From assembly GCA_936432065.2 (NCBI GenBank), contig OW386286.2, forward strand, positions 264,449,987-264,513,986: 64,000 nt of DNA, given 5' to 3'. The position numbers were made by a program, and so were the translations under genes. The notes beneath the pieces are model-generated. The model worked only from the letters and a program-made list of their open reading frames with translations. It had not been told where the DNA came from and did no database searches. The DNA comes from Rutpela maculata (taxonomy: Eukaryota > Arthropoda > Insecta > Coleoptera > Cerambycidae). This document shows positions 1 through 10,200 of the stretch, one piece after another; the stretch's first letter is position 1, and every line of letters starts with the position of its first letter.

Positions 1-292
1 TTTGCTTTGATTGGAAATAAATTTGTAGTGGACAGGTTTTCTATTACAAAAATTGACGTAGATTGTTTTGGTGTATTTAAAATCAGTTTGTTTCGATCAC
101 ACCAAGCAGTAAATGCATGTAGCACGTGTATAATTTTATTATTTAAAGTTTCAATATTAGAATCTGACATACCTATGGTGCTATCGTATGCGAGCACGGT
201 TACCCTGTCAATCTTTATATAACTAGGCAGATTATTAACATAAAAAGTAAGGGCCCAAGCATTAACCCCCGAGGTACCCTAGAAGATACGTT
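1..292 (-). pseudogene. LINE reverse transcriptase relic (3' part)
   Basis: Read on the minus strand, this encodes a degenerate non-LTR reverse transcriptase. Visible pieces are VPRGLMLGPLLF (motif B, normally VPQGS.LGPLLF), NNLPSYIKIDRVTVLAYDS (motif C region, with the YADD box decayed to AYDS) and TAWCDRNKLILN (motif D). A frameshift separates motifs B and C. The upstream half of the same element resumes at 2884-3065, on the other side of an inserted DNA transposon. The clade looks like Jockey/CR1-type LINEs, but too little remains to be sure. Confidence 0.8.
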
Positions 293-2883
293 ATATGGGG
301 CGTCTAATTTCATATAAGAACATTTTACAGGAGAACCAAAAACTTGTTAGGGAGTGAAGCCTATATGCTATCACCTAGATTTTTGGTAACTTAATAGAAT
401 ACAATGTGGTGAAAATGAACAGCATATTTTTTTCCCGAGTAAATTTTTGTTAAACTTGTAATATTAAAAAAGAAATTGCACATAGTGGGTTTTGTTCCAA
501 AATTCTGATTATAGTGGATTTTGGACATTATTGCATTTTTTATAGTGGATTTTGATCATGGTTATAAAAAAAGTTAGATTAACACAAACATACCTATTTG
601 TCAAACATTTATTTATTGCATCATGTTACATTGTATACAGAAAATAATAGGCAAAAATAACAAAAATATTATTAAACTCGTAGGCCATCATCAATTTTAA
701 GACAGCAAATTTCTTCTTCATCAACAACTTGATTTTCGGCATTGGTATTCTTGATTCTTATAAACAGGTCCAGTTCTTCTTTAAAATCTACTTCCCATGT
801 TTCCCCGTAATGTTTCTTTAGTAAGTTGTCAATACTTTTGAGTTTCTTTTCATTAATTTTAACTTCAATGTTAAGGCATGCTGGAGGATTCGAAGACAGT
901 GAGGCACCTTTTTTTGAAACAAATTTTGGTTCCCCTAGTGTGCTCCTGTAGGATTCTTCACCTTGCAGTGAGACATTCTTTTTATTTTTCTTCAGAAAAA
1001 ATCTTTTTGATGGATTAAATTTGAAATGCCAACTGCCGGGTAGTTTTAAAATCTGGTTTGATTCTTCTTTAAAGTTGTAGAGAATGATTCCATCGTCAGT
1101 GAAATTGTAGACCGTGGCAAAATTTCCTATGACCTCCATGTATTCCTTTGGAGAAACTATTGTATTTTTTTTTCGTAAAATTTTTTCAATTTGAGCAAAT
1201 ACTCTATCAGCGGGTATAAAGGAGTGACCCACTACAGGAAAAATTACTTCCACGTTTTTAACGCTGCCGCTATTCCCCGATTGAAGCCATTTCATAAGCA
1301 TGTAAATTACAATCCTGTTTTTGTTTTGACCTCCACATCCATCTGCTATTTGTCGAACTATGTTTATGTTTGTTAAATCAGTATGCCTTAACCGATGAAA
1401 AAGTGCACTAGCAATTTCATTACTACCTTTTGGTCTTTCATATTCGGTCCAACAATAAGAAAATACATTTTCTTTTCTGAGTGTTGTCTTTGAATCACCG
1501 ACAACTATTATAAAATTGTAAAAGTTGATTTGACTACTAAAGTATGCTAAAGAGTCAGGTAACTTAGGAAGTGCCATATTTTTTTGACAGTCGAATGATA
1601 ATGTTAGTAAACCGTCTTTTTTTTCCCGAAGAATATCATAAAATGCTTGTGCTTTAAGCTTGTGCACTCTCTTAGTTGTGATAATAAGAACTTTTTCTTG
1701 CTCGTTTTTTTCTTTTTTTAAACGCTCTAAGAGTTCTATACATGTCGAGCAGGCATCTGTTCGGGGACTACCAAACCCAATATTGTAACGTGTATTGAAA
1801 ATACTTCTGAAAAAACATTCCTTTACGACTGGATTATTTCTTTCAAGCTCGCTGTACATTCGCCATAACTTCTTAATATTCAATTCCGGTGGTAGGTATA
1901 CCCTAGCAATACTTTTACCCCTACAGTAATGAGGCTCACTGACATTAAGAGATTCAATAAACGACTTAACAGCGTTTCTCTTTACCAAATTTTTATTGCT
2001 ACGATGCCCCCCCCCTCGTCGTTCTTTTGGCGTTTGACCATCACCTTTGAAAAATCTTTGTAAGACTCCTTGGACTCTATCTTTCTTAAGATTAAGAACA
2101 CCAAGGAACGTGTGTCTGCAAACGGGAATAAGTTCTTTCTCGCGGTTTAGAACAGTGTAATTAAATGTCTAGAGGTCTATAGGTCATAGAACCTTCTTTA
2201 ACTTTCTTAGAAACCTTAATACTACAATATTTGATGACAAAGTTATCCTGTTCAATCTTCGTTTGATTTCGGTAAAATCCAGAATGAAACAATTTAATAT
2301 CTTGCATGTTTAACAGTTTGCATTTGAAGGCGCCTTTTCTATGTGTACATTTCGGATAAACAGGCAATTCTTTCGCAACATATCTGTAAAATTTGTAAAA
2401 CACAGAATCAAGTGAAATAAAATAAGCAAGTCCTACCTTTCCCGACGGTCGATGGTCTTTTTCCACATTTCTGGCTGCCGCTTTCTTTTCCTAGATTTAT
2501 TAGTGGGTGTTTCTATAATAACTTTATCCATTTTTTAGCACTTCTTAAAGATAACTGCTGAAGAACTTCTTAAGAAAACAAAACAAACTACAATGGCCGA
2601 AACACATCAACACGCATTGGTTACAGTCGTCACGTGGTATGGCATTCGCTTACGCTATTGGACAGTTATATTATAGTGGAGATTGAAACTCATTGCAAGA
2701 ATTTATAGTGGCTTTTGGATTTAAACGCGATATTTCAAGCGCATTTTCAAGCATTTCTAGTGGAATTAGATCCTCACATTTTCTCTTATTCGAACAGTCT
2801 CAAGAAATGCTATAGAAAACCGTTAAAACATAAAATTACGTGAAAAGTGAGTATAGTGGGTTTTGGAATTAGACGCCTCATAT
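293..2883 (-). mobile_element. Sola-like DNA transposon inserted in a LINE
   Basis: Imperfect terminal inverted repeats lie at 293-309 and 2867-2883 (core GGCGTCTAATT). Both ends are bounded by the palindrome ATAT, which may be a 4-base target duplication or part of the inverted repeat. Subterminal copies of TATAGTGGNTTTTGG occur at both ends in the same orientation (about 484-560 and 2673-2865). The body carries one broken transposase-like gene on the minus strand. LINE coding sequence continues on both sides, so this is a clean insertion. Assignment to Sola rests on a possible 4-base duplication and the type of ORF, and is tentative. Confidence 0.7.
672..2531 (-). pseudogene. Transposase-like protein of the Sola-like element, frameshifted
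   Basis: The gene would start with ATG at 2531 (MDKVIIETPTNK) and run to a stop at 672. The reading changes frame near 2455 and again near 2163; from there to the end it is open for about 500 codons. The N-terminal part has a basic stretch (KSRKRKRQPEMWKK) and FKCKLLNMQDIKLFHSGFY. The middle has DACSTC and FDCQKN. The C-terminal part has VVGDSKTT, DGCGGQNKNR and GHSFIPADRVF. DG.GGQNKN and GHS..PADR.F are hallmarks of a large arthropod family of transposase-like proteins (DUF7869-like, from memory) with acidic residues typical of DDE/D enzymes. With two frame breaks this copy is probably inactive. Confidence 0.7.
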
Positions 2884-3065
2884 TCGATTGAGAAGTGGGT
2901 GCCAATCCTAAAAGTTATTTTGCGATTTAATAGAAAGGGCGCTGACTAATGTATTAGCTTATGATTTTCTGTCTAAAACATCACCAATTTTTAGTAAAGA
3001 AACTATGAATACATTTAATTGTCATATTAAATTCCTATTTTAGTTCAGAATGCAATATTTTCAAA
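2884..3065 (-). pseudogene. LINE reverse transcriptase relic (5' part)
   Basis: On the minus strand the peptide pieces IKCIHSFFTKN, KLVMF and SAPFLLNRKITFRIGTHF match the stretch between motifs A and B of non-LTR reverse transcriptases (normally KAFDCVDH..LL.KL...G......SFL.NRK). The reading leads directly into NVSSRVPRGLMLGP on the far side of the transposon at 293-2883. Stops and frameshifts show long decay. Confidence 0.65.
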
Positions 3066-3096
3066 AAAAAATGAAGTACACAACTTGGCCAGTTGC

Positions 3097-3627
3097 ATAG
3101 AAGCAGATCGTCTGGCGGGAGAAGGAGCAAAAACTCCCTTCCCTGGCCCTGAGCCAGCCTTCGGTCTGCCAAGGAGTCTGATTCACTCAGAACTGCAAGA
3201 CTGGGCTGCGGCAGAGTTTAACAACTATTGAGCTCGAACCCCCGGTATGAGGCAGTCGAGGCTCCACATAAAGGGGCCCTCGGCTGCCTCTACCGTAAAG
3301 TGGTTGCTTGAGCTCGATAGAGAAAAAATGAGACGGACGGTGAGCCTAATAACAGGACACTGTTCTCTGAACAATCACCTACATACAATAAGGTTGAGAG
3401 ATGATCCAACTTGTCGGATGTGTGGAGTGGAAGATGAAACCATCACTCATATCCTATGCAGTTGCGCCCCATTAGGAGCGTCAAGGCATAAGCTCCTCGA
3501 GAGGCAATTCTTGCATCCAGAGGAACTACGGTATCCCTTGGAACAAGCTGCCTTCCTTTGTGCAAAGCACTGGTCTTTTCTAAGGGATCCTAGACGTCGC
3601 GAACGTACAATGGGCCGACAGGCCTGA
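3097..3627 (+). pseudogene. LINE ORF2 C-terminus: RNase H tail and zinc knuckle
   Basis: The reading starts in the end of an RNase H domain (IEADRLAGEGAKTPFPGPEP) and has a single TGA at 3228-3230 where Trp is expected (NNY*ARTPG). It then runs open through HCSLNNHLHTIRLRDDPTC and a knuckle with the pattern C-R-M-C-x9-H-I-L-C-x-C, ending at 3625. This arrangement is typical of R1/I/Jockey-group LINEs that carry RNase H. The 5' portion is absent. It is a different family from the relic at 1-3065 and lies in the opposite orientation. Confidence 0.8.
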
Positions 3628-4014
3628 ACAGGCCTGAGTACTGCGGATTTCGACTCTGCTCGCGTTCTCTAATCTAGTCTGGTCAGTTACATATGAGGTC
3701 ATTTTATCTATGAAATGGGAATAACATTCTTTGATAAATCATAATATTTTGGCATTAGGTCATTATACTGAGAACTTCTTGTGAGAAAGGAAAACAACTG
3801 TCCCTTGTGTATTAATGTAACTAGGTTTTGGTATCGAAAATAGGCAGACATTAAATACATTTTAAAAGAATCAATTGAAATTAGAAACTCTCAGAAATAC
3901 AAAAATAGGATTATAAGAAAAATCCTTCCTGTCCTAAGTGATGAAAAATAAGGTCGTCCATTATGAATGATGACAAATACAAGTAGGGCACATACTCTAC
4001 ATTTTCCAACTTAC
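3628..4014. other. Region downstream of AKR copy 1 exon 4; terminal exon not found
   Basis: Nothing coding is recognised here. By analogy with copy 2, a short terminal exon (a splice acceptor followed by about 12 codons containing HPEWPF) should lie 3' of 4015 on the minus strand. Scanning 1-4014 by eye I do not find it. A candidate acceptor near 3941 (CATCACTTAG) would add GTGRIFL..., which is not AKR-like. Confidence 0.4.
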
Positions 4015-4275
4015 CCTGGGAACAACTTGAAGTCACACACTCGCGCCTCCTCACCAACCTCAAGGGCATCCAATGATTGAATATCGTCAGAATCAAGAGA
4101 GAAATCGAACACGTCAATGTTTTCTTTCAACCTGGCAGGGGTAACACTTTTAGGAATGGGCGCAATGTTCTTCTGTATGAGATACCTCAACATTACCTGC
4201 GCATTTGTTTTCTTGTGCTTATCGGCGATTCTTTTAATAACTTTATCGTGAAGCATGTCAGGTAGTTGCTTTGGT
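4015..4275 (-). CDS. AKR copy 1, exon 4
   Basis: 261 bases after the acceptor TTTTAG at 4281-4276. It completes the split Glu codon and reads EPKQLPDMLHDKVIKRIA through IPKSVTPARLKENIDVF to DFKLFPG. The end CCAGG|GTAAGT can be read either as a splice donor (phase 2) or as FPG followed by a TAA stop if intron 4 is retained. Confidence 0.92.
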
Positions 4276-7200
4276 CTAAAACAAAAATTTGTACAAATTA
4301 AGTATGATATTGAATATGAATCAGTGAGGGAAATAACACGTAAATTTAAACCCAAAACGTGGTTAATTAAGGACTCCACCGGTACATTAATATCTGACAG
4401 GGATCAAATTATCTAGTTTATCAAGTTTGTCGCCAATACTGCGAAAAGTTTCAGAAACAGTAGTGTACGATGATGCCAAAGGGGCTTGGGGCTTGGGTAA
4501 ACATCGAAATATATATAAATTTTTTTACTTTAGAACTTATATTAGACTTTAGAAGAAAGCCACTATACTGCGAAAATAGACAAAACTTCTAGGAAGCTTC
4601 ACATAAAAGGTGGAAAAGTCATTCAACCAATATTGTCAATACATCGAAATAACTTACTCTTTTCCAAAATTGGCAATAAATTTATTATATCCCGGTGATC
4701 CTAATGGTGAATATGCTACAACGGTAATTCCATTATCGTGGCAGAACTTTACTAGTTCTCGTTGTTGCAAATACACGTGCAGTTCGACTTGTAAATTGGC
4801 TGGTTTAATCCTCGCAGATTTAAGAATTTTCTGGATTTGTTTTATGTTAAAATTGGAAATTCCTATAGTTTTAGTTCTACCCGCATCAACTTGCTCTTCC
4901 ATTTTCTAAAAATTGTAATAAATGACAATCTTATCATTACTACAGTCATTTGGTGCTCAAAAAAGAGGTTACCTGGGAAGTTTTCCGGGAGTTTTGAAAA
5001 TTGGTAATTTTATAGATTTCGATGTGCTCTTTCCGAATTTCCACTTTGCCACCTCATATCTTTGCCGTTCCCGCCGCCATATTGGAAAAATGGTACCTAA
5101 AAACCGTTTTTTGACAATATCTCCTTTCCGATTCATTTTACGATAAAAACAGTTATATAATAAATTAAACTAGAGAAAAATTCCTGTAAATTTTTTAATA
5201 ACCTTTTTCTTTGCAAAATGAATAGTTTTAGCGTACGAGCGCCGCAAAATCTACTCCAACATGCGTTCTGGCCAGCTCCGGAAACCTTGTTAAAACTTAT
5301 TTCTTGCAAATGCAAAAAGGGATGTGAGAAAGCCTGTGATTACAGAGAGGCTGGATTAAAGTGCTCCATTGTATGCACGAATTGTAGTGGTATCTGTTAT
5401 AATTCGCAAATTCTATCAGAGGAAGAAACGGAGACTGTTCTCGAGCAAATGTATGATGAAATCGAGGACGAAGAGGATTGCAATAAAACTGATAATCCCA
5501 TCGCGGATTATGTGGATGAAATTTCTATCTGTGACGTTTTGATCGGTACTGAAGACGATGAACTCGCAACACCTGGTCCATCAAGAATAGCGAAGCGAAG
5601 GAGAATGCGCTAAATTTTGGAATAGTGCATTGCATGTGAATTATGACTACTGGGGATACCACGATAAAAAAACGCGCCACTTACTCTACCTCATGGTGGT
5701 GTGGAAATGAGTTTTTTGGCCAAAACGCATGTTGGAGTAGATTTTGCGGCGCTTGTTCGCTAAAACTTTTCATTTTACAAAAAAAAAAGTTATTAAAAAA
5801 ATTATAGCAAATTTTCTCTAGTAAGTTATCTAGTCTAGTTAATTTATTTATTATATAACTGTTTTTATCGTAAAATGAATCGGAAAGGAGATATTGTCAA
5901 AAAACCGTTTTTAGGAGCCATTTTTCCAATATGGCGGCGGGAGCGGCAAAGATACGAGGTGGCAAAGTAGAAATTCGGAAATAGCACTTCGAAATCTACA
6001 AAATCACCAATTTTCAAAACTCCCGGAAAACTTCCCAGGTAAAACTACCAAATGACTGTACTACATAACGTACCTACGCAAAAATGTCGGACTTAAATCA
6101 GAATAACCAACCACTCATATTAACTCTTGTAGTGAACATACATATTGAACCCAATGATTGGCCAAGACCAAGATGAGAACACACAGCCGGGGGACATTTT
6201 TCTCCATCATTTCGTTTTGCACGTGTCGCGTCGTTGGTGTGAAAATTTAGCTGTGTTCAGACTATGCGATTCCAACAGCAATAGCTGCTGATTATGTTAT
6301 TCAATATTTTATAATAAGATATATAAATAAAAAAACGATTAAATAAGAAATAAACTTGTTGAATGGTATATTATGCTATAAGGCGCGAAAGAATATATCC
6401 TCAACTTTTGGCATAAATAATAATTTGCGAGAAAAAAATCAGCAAAATTTTTGTATGACGAGAGGTCGAAGGAAGACACACCGGATTCCATTTAGGCATT
6501 GTTAATATTAGAAATTTAAATTCTATGATAAATGTAACTTCGATTATATATATTTTTTAAGTCAGTCACCTGCTTCTGTTACGGGTATCGATACTGAAAG
6601 GAAAACCTCTAGGAAAAGTTGTTACATTGATCTTGCGAGTGGTTAGCGAGGTAGTTGGTTAGTCTAAGATTATTAGATTTAAAATAAATATTCAAGATAC
6701 CTTCCATATAGCTATATGGTCAGACTTCTCTGTCTGGACACCTTCAAGGGGAGGTCTGACTTCACCTTCGACATATTTAAGCCCAATAGGAAAGTGAATT
6801 AAATATAAATCAACATAATCCAGCTGAAGGTTTGCTAAAGACTTCTTTATGAACAATTCGACTCGGTCTTCGTGCACTCCATTCATTGGGAGCTTGGTGG
6901 TTATGAATAGATCCTCTCTCTTTAGCTTTCCAGAAGAAAGCCATTCTTTCAGTACGCGTCCAATGGTTGCTTCATTTTGGTAAACGAATGCAGTATCAAT
7001 ATGGCGGTATCCAATTTCCAGGGCGGCGTTCAAAGCTTTTTCTAATTCAGCGTCATCAGTGGCCTGTAAATATTACATAATATTAAATCTGTTTTTTTCA
7101 ATTTCCAAAATTCATATTAGATAGGTATCAACAAATACGTTCGCTTTTAGGGAGATGGAGGAGGTTATTGAAAATGTGACAAGATGAACGATGGTGGGAG

Positions 7201-10200
7201 AGGGGTTCATAAAAAGGAAAATATATTTAACATTTTAAGTTCGTCTTCCATGACAAACTAATATTTTCTAAAAGGTATAATCGAAAGGGGCAAGTTGCAA
7301 ACGCACGTTCGCTGACAGGCGCTGACAATATTACAAAGTGCTACAAGAAGGTGGAAGTGGTTAAAAATAGCTCATTTTTGTGAACGTAATTTTTTTAACG
7401 ACTTACTTATTAACGTCTTGGAGGAGCTCAGCTATAGCTATTCCACCACTCACTTCTTTTTTAAATAAAATTTTAGAATTCACTAATGCGGGAAAATGTC
7501 CTGTTGGTATATTTCGTGATCTCAGCAGGGCATTCGACTGCATCAGTCATAGTCTAATAATATCTAAATTATTTGATTACGGTATACGGATCAATTGGAT
7601 CACTACATTCCTCGAAAATCGGAGGCAATATGTAATTTTAAAACATAAAAATGATAACACCGAATGTAGTGTTAATTCAGAATATTTAAATTCAACTATA
7701 GGTGTACCACAGGGCTCTATTTTAGGCCCTGCGCTTTTTATTTTATTTATTAATGATATTGATTTTTTGCCATCAACCGCACATTTTACAATGTACCCTG
7801 ACCATATTTCTGTGATAATATCAAATCCATATGATAATGGTTTGGAACAAAATTGCAATGCTATTTTAAACACTTTAAACCATTGGTTTTCCCATAATAC
7901 CCTGTATCTAAATACCGAAAAAACTCAAGTTATCAGATATCACAGTAGGCGAAAGGAATGTGACAACTTAAATATTAAAATAGACAATACAAATATTTCT
8001 AATATTGAGGACAATGTTAAGTTTTTAGAGGTATAATTGGACGAATGTCTAAATTGGAAGCATCATTGCGAAACTTTGATATCCAAAGTTTATTCTATAC
8101 TCTATATCTGTTCCGAAATATTAGGGGGGTTCTATCAAGAGAACAACCTATTAATTTATATTATGTCCAAGTTGATTCACGTTTAAAGTATGGTATCTGT
8201 TTTTGGGGAACGCCATCATGTATTCAAATGTATTTATTGCTCAAAAACGTATCTTACGATGTATATTTGGTATACCAAATACTCACACTTGCAAGGATAT
8301 CTAAATTAAAATTCTTACCTTGCTTACCTGGCATATTTATTTTCGAAATTTGTATATGTTTTTAGAAATAGAAATAGTTTTATTTTAAATAGTAACTACC
8401 ATAATATCAATACAAGACAAAAAAATAAACTACATGAACCTTGTGCCAGATTAAAAATCATAAGTGAGTCTCCAAGATTTATAGGCCTGAAACTATTTAA
8501 CCGTCTAGGGGATGACATAAAACGTCATAAACATAAACATAAACACACCACAGATAGTAGACAACCCCCAAATCCAAAGCCAAGGCTGTCCGGAAGGGGG
8601 TTACACATTCGGAAAAACGCAGACATACATCCACACCCACCGGTGTTGTCAATACCGGGGCTGGGGGTCGAACCCAGAGCGCGGTAGCGAGTCGATCAGC
8701 GTATTCGCCACTCAATACGCCTTAACCGATTGAGCTACCGTGCCGGTCAGGAAAGAGAGTATTTACTTAGAAAAAACTTTTTATCAGATAAATGTTATTA
8801 TTATCAGAGTTTTTCTGTATTATGTCGGTCAAGTTTTGATCAAATTAGACGAGACTATTCTCAATTTCATAAGCTTAAAGTTGTACAGCCAACATTTTTT
8901 GCAAAAAAACTTTTTTTTAACACCTATACCTTCCCTCCCACCCCAGACTTTCTTACATGTTTATGAGCTAACGTTGTACTTTTATTATTCCCAGTTTAAA
9001 CTATAACAACTTCCACCCCAGTGGAAGTATAGTAACGAAAAAAAAAAAATTGAGATTTTTATTGTTTTAATAGGCTTAGGATGTCATGAAACGTGAGATT
9101 TTAAGTTTGAGCAAGAAAAAATATCTGTCTGTAATTTTTTTTGTGCGCACGAATTCTCTGGAACCGTTTAAGATACTGACTTGTTTGATACACTTATGCG
9201 CAAGCAATTAAGAGTTCATAAAATTGGTATTTAGTATATATAAGAGAATCCAAAATTTCAACATTTTGACATTACCTACCCCCATTACCACTCCCACCCC
9301 AATTATATTTATCTGTATTAATATTATTTATTTACAGTTTACACTCTGAATTTCACAAAATTTACAGTTAGAACTGGAAATTTAGTTAAGTCTACAGTTT
9401 AATCTGGGATTTATGAAAATACTTAAATATTGTATGTCCGTTCTACGTTTCGTAGTTTTTTTGCAATAAAATTTCATTACATGTAGAGTGACAATTTAAT
9501 TAATCAGCTTATTGATTTAAAACGTTTGACTTAATGATGCTACAAATATCAAAATAAATACTCCAAGACAACCTATGTCTATATCTAGTCTACATAATAT
9601 TTTGCAATATTGTGAAATTGAATGTCATTGTAATATATATATATGAGAGAAGCTACTAAAGAAAACAACTATTATTTTAACTTTACAACAACTTTAGCTA
9701 ATAGAATCGCTGTTCAAAATAACAGAAAAAATGTGGCACTTATGTTTCTTGTATAGACAATTGACCTAATAGCGGCAAAAATGATCCCAAAACACGGTTT
9801 TTCTACGTTTTGTAGTTAAATATTCTCAAAAATGTGCAACATACGACAAAAAGTTGTAAAAGTAATTTTTTAGAGCACAAAATTTTCTACAAAAGCCTTC
9901 TCCATAGTTATTACTACATCCACAGTTTTGACGCTAAGCACCATCAAAATAACAGTTCCAAATGGCCGTTTATTTGCATTTTCCGCATTTTATTGCAAAC
10001 TGTTAATAATGATTTAACATGTTTTAATAGATATATTGAATACGAGCAATGTATGCGTTATATTAATGCTTTCATTGCTTTCAATAACGGATAATGAGTA
10101 TTCAAATAAATTATTTTCGCCTTCTTTGTTTATTTACTAACGACGTAAAAAAAAAGTTTTCGGATAACTTCTGTAATTAAAAATGAGAGTTTCTCCATAT

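Noticed and set aside
3911..3941. Candidate terminal exon of AKR copy 1 after CATCACTTAG
   Set aside because: In the required phase it reads GTGRIFLIILFLYF, which lacks the HP.(Y/W)PF signature seen in copy 2.
9834..10094. 86-codon open frame in AKR intron 1
   Set aside because: Low-complexity AT-rich composition, no family features.
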